Source of the DNA: Acidobacteriota bacterium
GTDB lineage: Bacteria > Acidobacteriota > Terriglobia > Terriglobales > Acidobacteriaceae
Length of the DNA: 64,000 nt
Assembly (NCBI GenBank): GCA_021779935.1
Contig: JAJXZT010000011.1
Span: 1 to 64,000 of the forward strand
Direction: 5' to 3'
Shown here in pieces: positions 17,197 to 28,002 of the stretch. The position numbers and the translations under genes are program-made. The notes under the pieces were generated by a model, which saw only the letters and a list, made by a program, of their open reading frames with translations, did no database searches and was not told where the DNA came from. How positions within the stretch are numbered: the stretch's first letter is position 1; every line of letters begins with the position of its first letter.

Positions 17197-20100
17197 GCCG
17201 CACCTCGCCGCGCAGTTGCGCCGTGTACACGTGCTCTACCGGAGCCTTCGTTTTCTGGACGGATTCAACGCCAAGCACGCGCTTCAACTCATGCGGAAAT
17301 ACCTTGACGAATCTCGGCAACACCTCGGCCCAGTTGTCCAGAATCCACCGCGCCCTCGGACTGCCGGTTAACGTCAAGTGCCGCGACACCAGTTGGAAGA
17401 CGAGTGTGGAATCCTCCGGTTCAATCACCGGCTCCAGGTCCACCGAAGCCCGATTGCACCTCTCTGCCGCAAATTCCTCTTTCTCATCGAAGACGTAGGC
17501 GATTCCACCGCTCATTCCCGCGGCAAAATTTCGGCCGCATTGTCCCAGCACCACCACAACGCCGTTCGTCATGTACTCGCAACCGTGATCGCCGGCTCCT
17601 TCGACGACCGCCGTCGCTCCGGAATTTCGAACCGCGAAGCGTTCGCCCGCCACTCCGTTGAAGAACGCTTCTCCGCTGGTCGCCCCATAAAGCGCAACGT
17701 TGCCGAGGAGAATATTTTCCGCGGCGGCGAACCTTGCATTCTTCGGCGGAAAAATCGCGATTCGTCCTCCGGAAAGCCCTTTGCCGACGTAATCATTGGC
17801 TTCGCCTTCCAGCGTCAGCGTGATTCCCTTGGCCAGGAACGCGCCGAAACTTTGTCCGGCCGATCCTTCCAGTTGGACGCGAATCGTATCGTCCGGCAGC
17901 CCTTGCGAGCCGTATCGTCGCGCAACTTCCCCGCTCAGCATCGTTCCCACCGCACGATGAACGTTGCGAACCGGAAGGTGCGCTTCCACCGGATGCCGCG
18001 ACGCCAGCGCATCTGCGGCAAGCTCAATCAACTGGTGGTCCAGCGCCTGGTAAAGTCCGTGGTCTTGTTGTTGCGTGCACCGCCGGGAGACTCGCGCCGG
18101 AACCGGCGGCGCATAGAGAATCGCTGAGAGGTCCAGCCCGCTTGCTTTCCAGTGATCGTATGCCGCTTGCGCCTCCAGCATGTCGACCCGGCCAATCATC
18201 TCGTCCATCCGCCGGAATCCCATCCGCGCCATGTACTCGCGAACCTGTTCGGCGATGAAGAAGAAAAAGTTGATCACGTGTTCCGGTTGTCCCTGGAAGC
18301 GTTGCCGCAGGACGGGGTCCTGCGTCGCAATGCCGACCGCGCACGTGTTGAGATGACACTTGCGCATCATGATGCATCCCATCGTGATCAGCGGCGTGGT
18401 CGCAAAACCAAACTCCTCGGCTCCTAGCAGCGCCGCGATCGCCACATCGCGCCCCGTTTGTAATTTGCCGTCCGTCTGCACGCGGATCCTGCTGCGGAGA
18501 TCGTTGAGCAGTAGAACCTGTTGCGTCTCCGCCAGGCCAAGCTCCCATGGAATGCCCGCGTGCTTGATCGAACTCAGTGGTGATGCGCCTGTGCCACCGT
18601 TGTCTCCGCTGATCAGCACGGCATCCGCGTGTGCCTTGGCCACGCCCGCGGCAACGGTTCCCACGCCGACTTCGGCCACCAGCTTCACTGAAATTCGCGC
18701 CGCCGGATTGACGTTCTTCAAGTCAAAAATCAATTGCGCCAGGTCTTCAATCGAGTAGATGTCGTGGTGCGGCGGCGGAGAAATCAATCCAACGCCGGGC
18801 GTCGAGTGGCGCAGGCGAGCAATAGCTTCATCCACTTTGTGGCCGGGAAGTTGTCCGCCTTCGCCCGGCTTGGCTCCTTGCGCCATCTTGATTTGCAACT
18901 CATCCGCGTTGACCAGGTAGTTTGCCGTGACGCCAAACCGCGCCGAGGCAACCTGCTTGATCGCGCTGCGCCGAAGGTCGCCGTTTTCATCCCGCGCAAA
19001 ACGTGTTTCGTCCTCGCCACCTTCGCCGGTGTTCGACTTCCCTCCAATGCGGTTCATCGCAATGGCCAGCGTCTCGTGCGCTTCCTTGCTGATGGAACCG
19101 AACGACATAGCTCCGGTAGCGAATCGCTTCACGATGTCCTTCGCCGGTTCCACTTCTTCCAGCGGCACGGGTGCTGCGGCCTCGCGAATGCGCATCAGAC
19201 CTCGCAAGGTGCATAGCTCGCGATTCTGGTTGTCTACCAGGTCCGTGTATTCCTTGAAGGTCTTCGGGTCCGCCTGCCTTACCGCGTGTTGCAATTTACT
19301 GATGGTGAGCGGATTCAATAAGTGGTACTCGCCATCCGTTCGAAACTGATAACTTCCGCCTGCGACCAGGTCGGTCTCCGATTCCGTCATTGGACGGAAC
19401 GCATGCTCGTGCCTCATCTGCGCCTCGCGCGCGATCACCTCCAGCCCAACTCCTTCGATGCGCGAAGCCGTGCCGCAGAAATATTTGTTAATGACCTTCT
19501 TGTTCAACCCGATCGCTTCAAACACTTGCGCGCCTGTGTAGCTTTGCAGCGTCGAAATACCCATCTTCGAAATCGTCTTGAGCAGTCCCTTGTTGACGGC
19601 CTTGATGTAGTTCGCCACCGCCGCGGATGGACTGATGTTCTCCGCCAGATTTTTCCGTCGTGCCAGCTCCTCAATCGTTTCGATCGCGAGATACGGATTA
19701 ATCGCGCTCGCGCCATAGCCCATGAGAAGAGCAAAATGCATCACTTCGCGCGGTTCGCCCGACTCCACAATCAGCGCCACCTGCGTTCGCGTCTCTTCGC
19801 GAATCAACCGGTTGTGCACTGCGGCAAGCGCCAGCAGGCTTGGAACCGGCGCGTATTTCTGATCCACGCCACGGTCGGAAAGAATCAGCAGCGTATATCC
19901 GTGACGTACCGCAAGTGACGCGCGGCGGCAGAGTTCGTCCAGCGCGGTCTTCAATCCCGCCTCGCCCTCGCGAATGCGAAACAGCGCAGGCAGTGTCGTC
20001 GCCAGCAGGTCGCCACGCGACACCCGGCGCAGTTTTTCCAGGTCGCGCGTCGTCAGAATCGGATGTGCAAGTTTCAGCGTCTGGCAGTTCGATGGCGATT

Positions 20101-21778
20101 CGTCGAGGATGTTCCTCTCCGACCCGATGTAACTTGTCAGCGACATCACCATCTGTTCGCGGATCGGATCGATCGGCGGATTCGTCACCTGTGCGAACAG
20201 TTGCTTGAAGTAGCTGAACAGGAGTTGCGGCTTGTCCGAGAGGCACGCAAGCGGCGTGTCCGTCCCCATCGATCCGATGGGTTCCTCGCCTTTTACCGCC
20301 ATCGGATCAAGAATGATTCTAAGGTCTTCCTGCGTATACCCGAACGCGCGCTGGCGCCGCAGCATTGTGTCGTGATCCGTATGGAACTGCCGTGATGGTT
20401 CCGGCAGGTTCTCCATCGTGATCTGGTTGCTCTTGATCCATTCCGCGTATGGTTTTTTGCTCGCAAGCTGACGCTTGATTTCCTTGTCCGAAACGATTCG
20501 TCCCTGCACCGTGTCCACCAGGAACATCTTCCCCGGCTGCAGCCGCCCGCGCATCTTCACCTGCTCCGCCGGAATATCCAGCACGCCGGCTTCCGATGCC
20601 AGCACAACCAGTCCATCTTCCGTAACGATGTAGCGCCCCGGACGCAGCCCATTGCGATCAAGTGTCGCGCCGATCATTCGTCCATCCGTGAACGCGATCG
20701 CCGCCGGCCCGTCCCACGGCTCCATGATCGATGCGTGGTACTCGTAGAAAGCCTTCTTCTCCGCGTTCATCTGCGGATTGCCCGCCCACGCCTCTGGGAT
20801 CAGCATCGCCATGACGTGCGGCAATGATCTTCCCGACTGGAGAAGCAATTCCACCGCATTATCAAAGGCCGCCGAGTCGCTGCCGCCGGGCGCGATGACA
20901 GGAAACAGTTTCTTGATGTCGTCGCCGAAGAGTGGCGACTCCAGGATCGATTGCCGCGCGTGCATCCAGTTCACGTTGCCGCGCAGCGTGTTGATCTCTC
21001 CGTTGTGCGCAATGTATCGATAGGGATGCGCGAGCTGCCAGCTCGGAAACGTGTTGGTGGAAAACCGCTGGTGCACCAGGCACAGCGCGCTTGTCGCTTC
21101 CGGGTCCGCCAGTTCGCCGTAAAATTTTGCAATCTGCGGAGCGAGCAGCAACCCCTTGTAGATGATCGTCCGGCAGGAGAGCGATGGCATGTAGAACATG
21201 CCCTTCTCCTCGACTGCCGATGCGGCGATCTCTGACTCCGCGCGCTTCCGCACGACATATAACTTGCGCTCAAATGTGTCGGCGGTCATTCCCTCGGGAC
21301 GCGCTACGAAGATCTGCTGGATGTACGGTTGCGATGCCCGCGCCACGCGCCCAATCGCCGAGCCGTCCACTGGAGTGTCTCGCCAACCGAGCACTGACAG
21401 CCCTTCAGCGCGAGTGATGCGTTCCAGGATTCCTTCACACTGCAATCTCTGATGTTTCTCGACCGGCAGAAAAACCATTCCAACGCCGTATTCTTCCGGG
21501 CTCGGTAGGCTGAATCCCAAATGGGCGCATTCACGCGCAAAGAATGCATGTGGGATCTGTATCAGCACGCCGGCGCCATCGCCTGTCTCCGGGTCGCACC
21601 CGCACGCGCCGCGATGCGTCAGATTGATCAGTACCTGGATCCCCTTGCGAATGATGTCATGACTCTTTTCGCCCTTAATACTGGCGACAAACCCAATTCC
21701 GCACGCATCGTGCTCGTGGCGAGGATCGTACAATCCCTGGGCCCGGGGAAGCCCATGAAATGAATTGGATTCGGGCAT
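17189..21778 (-). CDS. gltB: Glutamate synthase large subunit
   Basis: Alpha subunit of bacterial glutamate synthase, 1529 residues from ATG 21778, which has AAGGAG ahead of it; the open frame to 21874 adds 32 unlikely residues. Cys26 (HDACGIGF) is the conserved class II amidotransferase nucleophile, so a 25-residue propeptide would be removed. The order is N-terminal glutaminase, central domain, FMN-binding synthase domain ([18 protein letters not shown]), and the 3Fe-4S loop [15 protein letters not shown]. It ends with the GXGXG beta-helix ([12 protein letters not shown]...). It is the first gene of gltB-gltD-lysR. Confidence 0.97.
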   Translation of the reverse strand: MPESNSFHGLPRAQGLYDPRHEHDACGIGFVASIKGEKSHDIIRKGIQVLINLTHRGACGCDPETGDGAGVLIQIPHAFFARECAHLGFSLPSPEEYGVGMVFLPVEKHQRLQCEGILERITRAEGLSVLGWRDTPVDGSAIGRVARASQPYIQQIFVARPEGMTADTFERKLYVVRKRAESEIAASAVEEKGMFYMPSLSCRTIIYKGLLLAPQIAKFYGELADPEATSALCLVHQRFSTNTFPSWQLAHPYRYIAHNGEINTLRGNVNWMHARQSILESPLFGDDIKKLFPVIAPGGSDSAAFDNAVELLLQSGRSLPHVMAMLIPEAWAGNPQMNAEKKAFYEYHASIMEPWDGPAAIAFTDGRMIGATLDRNGLRPGRYIVTEDGLVVLASEAGVLDIPAEQVKMRGRLQPGKMFLVDTVQGRIVSDKEIKRQLASKKPYAEWIKSNQITMENLPEPSRQFHTDHDTMLRRQRAFGYTQEDLRIILDPMAVKGEEPIGSMGTDTPLACLSDKPQLLFSYFKQLFAQVTNPPIDPIREQMVMSLTSYIGSERNILDESPSNCQTLKLAHPILTTRDLEKLRRVSRGDLLATTLPALFRIREGEAGLKTALDELCRRASLAVRHGYTLLILSDRGVDQKYAPVPSLLALAAVHNRLIREETRTQVALIVESGEPREVMHFALLMGYGASAINPYLAIETIEELARRKNLAENISPSAAVANYIKAVNKGLLKTISKMGISTLQSYTGAQVFEAIGLNKKVINKYFCGTASRIEGVGLEVIAREAQMRHEHAFRPMTESETDLVAGGSYQFRTDGEYHLLNPLTISKLQHAVRQADPKTFKEYTDLVDNQNRELCTLRGLMRIREAAAPVPLEEVEPAKDIVKRFATGAMSFGSISKEAHETLAIAMNRIGGKSNTGEGGEDETRFARDENGDLRRSAIKQVASARFGVTANYLVNADELQIKMAQGAKPGEGGQLPGHKVDEAIARLRHSTPGVGLISPPPHHDIYSIEDLAQLIFDLKNVNPAARISVKLVAEVGVGTVAAGVAKAHADAVLISGDNGGTGASPLSSIKHAGIPWELGLAETQQVLLLNDLRSRIRVQTDGKLQTGRDVAIAALLGAEEFGFATTPLITMGCIMMRKCHLNTCAVGIATQDPVLRQRFQGQPEHVINFFFFIAEQVREYMARMGFRRMDEMIGRVDMLEAQAAYDHWKASGLDLSAILYAPPVPARVSRRCTQQQDHGLYQALDHQLIELAADALASRHPVEAHLPVRNVHRAVGTMLSGEVARRYGSQGLPDDTIRVQLEGSAGQSFGAFLAKGITLTLEGEANDYVGKGLSGGRIAIFPPKNARFAAAENILLGNVALYGATSGEAFFNGVAGERFAVRNSGATAVVEGAGDHGCEYMTNGVVVVLGQCGRNFAAGMSGGIAYVFDEKEEFAAERCNRASVDLEPVIEPEDSTLVFQLVSRHLTLTGSPRARWILDNWAEVLPRFVKVFPHELKRVLGVESVQKTKAPVEHVYTAQLRGEVRHG

Positions 21779-22071
21779 GGCAACTCCTTCTCTTCGAAAA
21801 ACTTTGACCTCCTGTACGCCGCTTCGTCGCTGGCAATGGACCGCAATACGTGGAGAGGAGGAAGACCCAGTCACACCTGCAGGATGGGCACTTGTTCACT
21901 TTTAGATAACTATGATTTGCGCGGAATGTACAATCGCGAATTCCGATTGAATGAATGCAAAATCCTGCCGCACGTCCCACGGGTGTGCGAACGCGACCAA
22001 TGATCGCTGGAGCCACCCTGCCACAGCAAGACACAATCGAAACGACAACGCTGAGAGGAAAAAGACTTAAG
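21779..22071. other. Intergenic region upstream of gltB
   Basis: About 290 bases between the gltB start and the terminator of the efflux operon. It holds the gltB ribosome site (AAGGAG) and presumably its promoter; I saw no convincing operator, riboswitch or ORF in it. Confidence 0.4.
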
Positions 22072-22106
22072 CGTGAACGAGCCGGGTAACTTTCCCGGCT
22101 CTCACG
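22072..22106 (-). terminator. Terminator of the metal efflux operon
   Basis: GAGCCGGG (22079-22086) pairs with CCCGGCTC (22094-22101) and is extended by CGTGA/TCACG. It lies directly after the RND gene stop; on the minus strand CTTAAGTCTTTTTCC follows. Confidence 0.7.
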
Positions 22107-22107
22107 T

Positions 22108-25100
22108 TTAGACGTTCAACACGTCGCCGTCGCGCGCAACCATTTCGTAGAGGACCGGGTTCACGAAGAACCCGAGTAACAGTCGCGAGATCAGTCCGGC
22201 AACGATGACGATGGCAAACGGCTTCTGTGTATCGGAACCGATCCCCGTGGAGAGCGCCGCCGGAAGTAATCCGAGGCACGCCACGAGTGCCGTCATCATG
22301 ATGGGCCGCAAGCGCAGCAGCGATGCCTCGCGCGTTGCCGTGCGAATATCCTTGCCCTCGATGCGCAGCTTGTTGATGTATGAGACGAGAATGACCGCGG
22401 TTTCCACCGACACGCCCATCAGCGCCAGCAATCCAGGCACCGAAGAGACACTAAACGGAGTGCCTGTCAGTTTCAATGCGAGCAAGGCTCCAACAGGTCC
22501 TGTCATCACCACGCCGATCGCAATGGTGACCGGAAACTTAAAGTTCCCATAGAGCGCGAACAGGATGAGGAAGATCAATAACACTGTCAGCGGGCCAATC
22601 ACGTAGAGCTGCTTTCTCGCAGCGACCAACTGGCTATACTCGCCGCCCCACGTCATCCAGTAGCCTGGCGGCAGTTTCACTACTTTGTTGACGGCGGCTT
22701 GTCCGTCCTTCACGGCGCCTTCAAGGTCGCGTCCTTCTATGCTGTACTGGATTCCGATATAACGCGAGTTGTTCTCGCGATAAATAAACGATGCGCCAGT
22801 TCCTTCTTTGATCTCCGCCAGTTGGCGCAGTGGGATCTGCTGGCCGTCCGGAGTCCCAACCAGGAGGTTGCCAATCTGTTGTGCGTCACTGCGGAACTGC
22901 GGTTGCATGCGCACGACCAGGTCAAACAGCTTTTCTCCCTGGATTACCTGTGTCGCCGCCTGTCCGCCCACCGCCGCCTGGATCACACCTTCGACGTCCG
23001 AAACGTTGATGCCATAGCGGGCTGCTTTGTCCCGATCGACGTTGATCAATAGACTTGGCTGGCCAAGTTCGCGCACCACCGTCAGGTCGGTGAAGCCGTG
23101 CACCTTTGCCAGCGTGCTCTTGATCTGCAGCGCCTTGTCCTGCAGGACGTTCAAGTCCGGCCCGTACACCTTGACGGCAAGCGCGCTCTTCAATCCCGTA
23201 AGCGCCTCGTCCACCGCGTCTTCCGCCGGTTGCGTGTAATTGAAAATCACGCCCGGATACGCCTTCAGCTTCTCTTGGATCGATGCAATCAACTGCTTCT
23301 TGTCGCGGATTCCATCCTTGCCGTCCCACGCAGGGTCGTCGTAGGGCTTCAGCCCGACGTAAAATTCGCAGTTAAAAAATCCCGTCGGGTCAGTGCCGTC
23401 ATCCGGACGCCCAAGCTCCGAGCCCACAACCGTGACTTGCGGATACGACATCAGAATGTCGCGCACTTGCGGAGCGAACTTGCTCGCTTCGTCGAACGAG
23501 ATGGTGTACGGCATTGTCGCGCGCACCCACAAAGCGCCTTCGTCGAGGTGCGGCATGAATTCGCCGCCGATGAACGGCACCAAAAGCAGAGACGCTCCAA
23601 AGACGATCGTCGCAAGCACCATGGTCGCCTTGGGGCGATCAAGGCACCAGTCCAGCGCAACCGCATACTTGCCCTTGATCCACTCGTACGGCTTGTTCAC
23701 CGTCTCCTTGACGTCGCCCTTGAACCAGTAAGAGGCGAGCACGGGAACCAGCGTTAACGTGAAGATCAGCGCGCCTACCAGCGCAAACGACATCGTGTCC
23801 GCCATCGGATGGAACAGCTTTCCGGATGGCCCGCTCAGCGCATAGATCGGGATGTACCCCGCGATGATCACCGCGACTGAATAGAAGATCGGACGGTCGA
23901 CGTCGTGTGCCGCCGCGAGAATGATCTCCTGGACGGAATAGTTTTTCCCCGAGCGCTCCACGAGTTCCCGGTAAATGTTCTCCATCATCACCACCGTGCC
24001 GTCGATGATGATGCCGAAATCAATAGCTCCTATGGAAAGCAGGTTCGCCGGAACGTCGCGCGCGTGCAGGAAGATAAACGAAAACATCAACGCCAGCGGA
24101 ATCGTCAACGCCACGATGATCGCCGCCCGGCCGCTCACGAGGAAGAAGATCAGCACGATCAGCACCAGGATCATGCCGCGAATCAGGTTCCCTTCCACCG
24201 TCGTCGTCGTCAGTTTCACCAGGTCGCTGCGGTCATAGAACGCGCGCACTTTTACATCCGGCGGCAGAATCGAACTGTTGAGCTTATTGGTCTCCTTCTC
24301 CACGCCCTTCAGCACGTTCTGCGCCTGCTCGCCGCGGCGCATCATGATGACGCCTTCCACTGCGTCGTTGTTCTTCTCGAACCCGAATTCGCCCAGGCGC
24401 GGCGCGTGGCCCATCGTCACCTGTCCGATGTCCTTGATGCGCACCGGGACGCCCTTGCTCGTCCCGACAATTACGTCGCCGATATCGGCCGTGTCGCGCA
24501 GCAATCCAATGCCGCGCACGTAATAGAACTGTCCTCCCTGCGAGTAGAATCCTCCACCCGTGTTGCCGTTGTTCGCCGACAACGCCTGGATTACCTGCGG
24601 CACCGTGAAGTGATACGAGTAGAGCCGTGCGGGATCCAGCAGCACCTGGTACTGCATCACCGTGCCGCCGAAACCGGAATCGTCCGCCACGCCCGGCACG
24701 GACTTGTACGCGCGCTCCACCACCCAGTCTTCAATCGTCTTCAGTTGCTGCGGAGTCCGGTCGCTGCTTTCCAGAACGTAGCGGTATACCAGTCCGCTCG
24801 GACTGGCCAGCGGTGCCAGTTGCGGCACAATTCCGTCCGGCAGCGTCGCATCTCCAAGTCTCTCGAATACGACTTGCCGCGCAAAATAGTCGTCGGTCGA
24901 TTCCTGGAAAGTCAACCGGATGTCGGAGAGCCCATAGAGCGAGATCGACCGCATCACTTCCATGTGCGGCACGCCGTTCATTTCCACTTCCAGTGGAAGT
25001 GTTACCAGTCGTTCCACCTCTTCGGCGGCGTGTCCCGGCCATTGCGTGATGATCTCAACCATTGGCGGCGAAAGATCTGGATACGCATCTACGGGCATGC

Positions 25101-25197
25101 GCTGGAAGGAAACGATGCCCGCGATCACGACGAAAGCCGTCAGCATCAGTACCAGAAATCTTTGGCGAAGCGCGAATTGGACGATTCTATGGATCAT
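22108..25197 (-). CDS. RND efflux pump, heavy-metal (CzcA/CusA) family
   Basis: Inner-membrane proton-driven pump of 1029 residues with the usual twelve-helix pattern and two large periplasmic loops. The fourth-helix motif AIDFGIIIDGTVVMMEN keeps both Asp and the Glu of the DFG-DG-EN signature of CzcA-type (divalent cation) pumps, unlike CusA, which lacks the first Asp. Zn, Co, Ni or Cd export is therefore more likely than Cu/Ag, but this is inference from the motif alone. The opening MIHRIVQFALRQRFLVLML and PGVADDSGFGGTVMQYQV fit the HME-RND family. It is the third gene of an OMF-MFP-RND operon. Confidence 0.93.
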   Translation of the reverse strand: MIHRIVQFALRQRFLVLMLTAFVVIAGIVSFQRMPVDAYPDLSPPMVEIITQWPGHAAEEVERLVTLPLEVEMNGVPHMEVMRSISLYGLSDIRLTFQESTDDYFARQVVFERLGDATLPDGIVPQLAPLASPSGLVYRYVLESSDRTPQQLKTIEDWVVERAYKSVPGVADDSGFGGTVMQYQVLLDPARLYSYHFTVPQVIQALSANNGNTGGGFYSQGGQFYYVRGIGLLRDTADIGDVIVGTSKGVPVRIKDIGQVTMGHAPRLGEFGFEKNNDAVEGVIMMRRGEQAQNVLKGVEKETNKLNSSILPPDVKVRAFYDRSDLVKLTTTTVEGNLIRGMILVLIVLIFFLVSGRAAIIVALTIPLALMFSFIFLHARDVPANLLSIGAIDFGIIIDGTVVMMENIYRELVERSGKNYSVQEIILAAAHDVDRPIFYSVAVIIAGYIPIYALSGPSGKLFHPMADTMSFALVGALIFTLTLVPVLASYWFKGDVKETVNKPYEWIKGKYAVALDWCLDRPKATMVLATIVFGASLLLVPFIGGEFMPHLDEGALWVRATMPYTISFDEASKFAPQVRDILMSYPQVTVVGSELGRPDDGTDPTGFFNCEFYVGLKPYDDPAWDGKDGIRDKKQLIASIQEKLKAYPGVIFNYTQPAEDAVDEALTGLKSALAVKVYGPDLNVLQDKALQIKSTLAKVHGFTDLTVVRELGQPSLLINVDRDKAARYGINVSDVEGVIQAAVGGQAATQVIQGEKLFDLVVRMQPQFRSDAQQIGNLLVGTPDGQQIPLRQLAEIKEGTGASFIYRENNSRYIGIQYSIEGRDLEGAVKDGQAAVNKVVKLPPGYWMTWGGEYSQLVAARKQLYVIGPLTVLLIFLILFALYGNFKFPVTIAIGVVMTGPVGALLALKLTGTPFSVSSVPGLLALMGVSVETAVILVSYINKLRIEGKDIRTATREASLLRLRPIMMTALVACLGLLPAALSTGIGSDTQKPFAIVIVAGLISRLLLGFFVNPVLYEMVARDGDVLNV

Positions 25198-25240
25198 TCG
25201 ACTGGCAATATGCGTGCGCCGAAGCGACTCGCTGGTTGAG

Positions 25241-26440
25241 CTACTGGTTTTGCTGCAATGAATTCTGGAATTGGAGGAACAGGCTGCCCTCCGCGGCTAC
25301 ACGATCGCCCGGCTTCAATCCGCCCAGGATCACCGTCTTTCCGTCCTGGGTCGCACCGATCGTCACCAACTGCTCTCCGAATTTTCCCGCGCCTTGTTCC
25401 AGGTACACGAAGGGCTGATTATCCGCGGTCCGCAGCACGGAACTGTCCGGCACCGCCAGCACGTTCGTCGCCTTGCCCGCGTGAATTTCCGCGGTGACAT
25501 ACATGTTGTTCTTCAGTTTCTCGCCGGGATTGTCCGTCACGATGCGTGCCTGCACCGTCCGCGTATCGGGATCGAGCGCGGCTCCGATATAAGAAATCTT
25601 CCCGTGAAATTTCGTCGGGTAGGCGTCCGTATCGATGATCACCGGATCGCCGACATGCACTTGGCCCAGGTCGTTCTGGAAAACGTTGGCCAGTACCCAC
25701 ACGCTGCTCAAGTCCGAGATCGTGAAACACTGCGTCCCGCCGCCCTGTAACAACTGGCCCGGAGCCACCAGTCGTTCCACTACCTCACCCGAGATCGGCG
25801 CCAGCACTGCAACTTCCGGGCTCGACGGCCCTTTCGCGAGCGTCTCGGGTTTCGGAATCCCCAGCACCTGCAGTGACTGTGCGGCGGCTTCCATGTCTGC
25901 GTTGGCCTGCACCTCCGCCGATTCCGCCGCTTGAAGGTCGCTTAGCGAAATTGCGTGATGCGCGTACAGATCCTTTGCCCGCTCGTACTGTGTCTTCGCC
26001 AGTGTGTGCGCGTCGTGCGCCTTCACATAGTTGGCACGCATCTGCGAAAAATCCGGGCTGCTGACATACAACATCGGTTGTCCGCGACGCACAAACTGTC
26101 CCGGCTCAACCATGATTTTCCCCACCGGTCCGCTGATCTGCGAGATCACGGGTGTCGTGCGGAAGCCGTTGTACGCCACCGAACCGGTCAACCGCAGCAC
26201 TCTCTCCACGGTTGTCGGCTCCACCGTAACCACGTGAACGTGCGCCATCTGGTCGGCGGGAACCGTGAACAACTGCGGCCTGTCCTGTGCCGTTAACCCC
26301 GATGAAAACGAGGTCATCGAGTTGCTTCCGCTGCTGCATCCCGCCGCGAATAAGCCTGGAAGCGCGGCCGCGATCAGCAGGAGTAACTTCGCTGTTCTCA
26401 CCTTCACGTGCTGGTTCCTTCCTGGAATTGTCGAAGTCAT
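25241..26440 (-). CDS. Periplasmic adaptor (membrane fusion) lipoprotein of the RND pump
   Basis: CzcB/CusB-like adaptor of 399 residues. The signal segment ends in LFAAGC, a lipobox variant, so it is probably lipid-anchored at Cys34. It has the split lipoyl/barrel-sandwich layout: ISQISGPVGKIMVEPGQFVR at the first half and EVAVLAPISGEVVERLVAPG at the second, with a helical hairpin between (YVKAHDAHTLAKTQYERAKD). The ATG at 26440 overlaps the stop of the outer-membrane factor gene as ATGA; a GTG at 26407 is a weaker alternative. Confidence 0.92.
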   Translation of the reverse strand: MTSTIPGRNQHVKVRTAKLLLLIAAALPGLFAAGCSSGSNSMTSFSSGLTAQDRPQLFTVPADQMAHVHVVTVEPTTVERVLRLTGSVAYNGFRTTPVISQISGPVGKIMVEPGQFVRRGQPMLYVSSPDFSQMRANYVKAHDAHTLAKTQYERAKDLYAHHAISLSDLQAAESAEVQANADMEAAAQSLQVLGIPKPETLAKGPSSPEVAVLAPISGEVVERLVAPGQLLQGGGTQCFTISDLSSVWVLANVFQNDLGQVHVGDPVIIDTDAYPTKFHGKISYIGAALDPDTRTVQARIVTDNPGEKLKNNMYVTAEIHAGKATNVLAVPDSSVLRTADNQPFVYLEQGAGKFGEQLVTIGATQDGKTVILGGLKPGDRVAAEGSLFLQFQNSLQQNQ

Positions 26441-27699
26441 GGCAGGCTCCTCGTGCCGACGGCTTCCTTCAATTGCTCCACCGCAATCATGTAACTCGCC
26501 AGCGCCTGCCGGTAGGCAAGCTCCGTCGACCGGTAGCTGCGCTCCGCGTCAAGCAGGTCAAGCAGACTCGCTGCTCCGCGCTTGAAGGCATATTCGCTGA
26601 TGTCGCGTGATTCCTTCGCCTGCTGCACATATCCCGACTCGTACAGCGAAACCACTTCGTCGTTGGATTGCACCGCGGCATACGCGCTTTCAACGTCCGT
26701 CAATACCGCATCCGAAGCCGCATCCGCCAGTTGATGTGCCTGGTCGATCCCGAATTTTGTCCGCGCAATTTCGCCCTGGTTGCGATCGAAGATCGGCATC
26801 TCCATGTTGAAAAAGAACGCGCCCGTGTTCACGCCGCTCACGTGCGAGTAGTTGAACGATGCGTTCAGATCGCGCTTTCCATCGGCTTTTGCCAGTGAAA
26901 ACTGGCTGTCGGCTCCCTGCACTCCCGCCGTCGCGGCGCGCAGATCGGGGCGGTCCTTCAATGCGGCCATCTTCAGGTCGTCGAGATTCACCTTCACTGG
27001 CTTGTATGCAAGATCGCCCACCACATCGAAGTGTTCCGGCAATGCGTCGTATCCCACCAATTGCCGCAGTTCGGACAGCGCCTGTACCTTCGCTAACTTG
27101 GCCGCGCTCACGTCCGACTGGAACTGTAGCATCTGCAGCTTCACCTTCAGCAGGTCGCCCTCGCTCAACCCGCCGGCCTTGTAGCGGTCCTCGCTTATCT
27201 CCACCGTCTTCTGATAGCTTGCCAGGTCGTTCTCTGCAAGACGCAGTGTCGACTCCGCCAGCAACACGTTGACGAACTGCTGCGCAACGTTGAACGTCAG
27301 TTGCCGCTCCGCGTCTGCAACCTGCCACTTTGTAATCGCAGTCTGGTCGCGTGCCGCCTGCAGGCGGTGCTGCCGTTTTTTCCCGCGCTCGATCAGGTAC
27401 CCGACGCCAAGGTCGAATTGTGCCGTGTTATTGAAATAGTCCGAGCTGAATTGGCTTGGCTGGAAGAGCGGAACGAATTGCGAGTCCCACGAGAGAACTG
27501 GATTAGGCCGCAGGTTTGCGGTGATTTCCTGCGCCTGGCTTTGTTGTATCTGCGAGCGGGCAGCCAAAAGTGCGTGATTATGAGAGATGGCAAGATGGAT
27601 CGCCTGGTCCAATGACACAGTCGTCGGTGTCTGAGCCTCGGCTACGCCAATAGTTGCCAGCAGAAGTATGAGGCAACAACTCAACTTTCGTGAATTCAT
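26437..27699 (-). CDS. TolC-family outer membrane factor of the RND pump
   Basis: CzcC/CusC-like outer-membrane channel, 420 residues. It has an N-terminal signal peptide (LILLLATIGVAEAQ) and two repeated coiled-coil halves. Each half carries the family pattern: SLDQAIHLAISHNHALLAARS and VKVNLDDLKMAALKDRPDLR open the two domains. It is the first gene of the efflux operon and is coupled to the adaptor gene by a 4-base overlap. A perfect 8-bp inverted repeat 113 bases upstream is a candidate operator. Confidence 0.92.
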   Translation of the reverse strand: MNSRKLSCCLILLLATIGVAEAQTPTTVSLDQAIHLAISHNHALLAARSQIQQSQAQEITANLRPNPVLSWDSQFVPLFQPSQFSSDYFNNTAQFDLGVGYLIERGKKRQHRLQAARDQTAITKWQVADAERQLTFNVAQQFVNVLLAESTLRLAENDLASYQKTVEISEDRYKAGGLSEGDLLKVKLQMLQFQSDVSAAKLAKVQALSELRQLVGYDALPEHFDVVGDLAYKPVKVNLDDLKMAALKDRPDLRAATAGVQGADSQFSLAKADGKRDLNASFNYSHVSGVNTGAFFFNMEMPIFDRNQGEIARTKFGIDQAHQLADAASDAVLTDVESAYAAVQSNDEVVSLYESGYVQQAKESRDISEYAFKRGAASLLDLLDAERSYRSTELAYRQALASYMIAVEQLKEAVGTRSLP

Positions 27700-27811
27700 C
27701 GTCTCAGCATCGAACCAGAGAAAGAGTATCGTCCGAACGGCAGGCCTCAGCGGTGTTTAACCCCAACGCTCAATTCTGCAAATCGCCACGAACGTGCCAC
27801 AACCGCGACAT

Positions 27812-27833
27812 GCATAAATCCGTCTATTTATGC
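27812..27833. promoter_or_regulatory. Perfect inverted repeat upstream of the efflux operon
   Basis: GCATAAAT-CCGTCT-ATTTATGC, 8-bp arms with a 6-base spacer, 113 bases before the first gene of the metal efflux operon. Its symmetry and AT-rich arms suit a dimeric repressor or activator site. The rest of 27700-28002 shows no gene, and no regulator gene is adjacent. Confidence 0.45.
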
Positions 27834-28002
27834 TTTCGTACTAAACCCCAACTGTTATGAAGAAGTTTCTGAAATCTCAACAACTTCCGTGCACTGTTGT
27901 GCCATACAGATGCTCTACACATCGCGTCACCCATCGCGATGAGCCGAGTCGCTACTTTCGCACGCAGCAGGAAACCAGCGCAATGCAATTCCCTTGTGTC
28001 AG

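Noticed and set aside
23905-25239. 444-codon open frame on the plus strand
   Set aside because: Antisense shadow of the RND pump gene; the product is Arg/His/Gln-rich with no motif.
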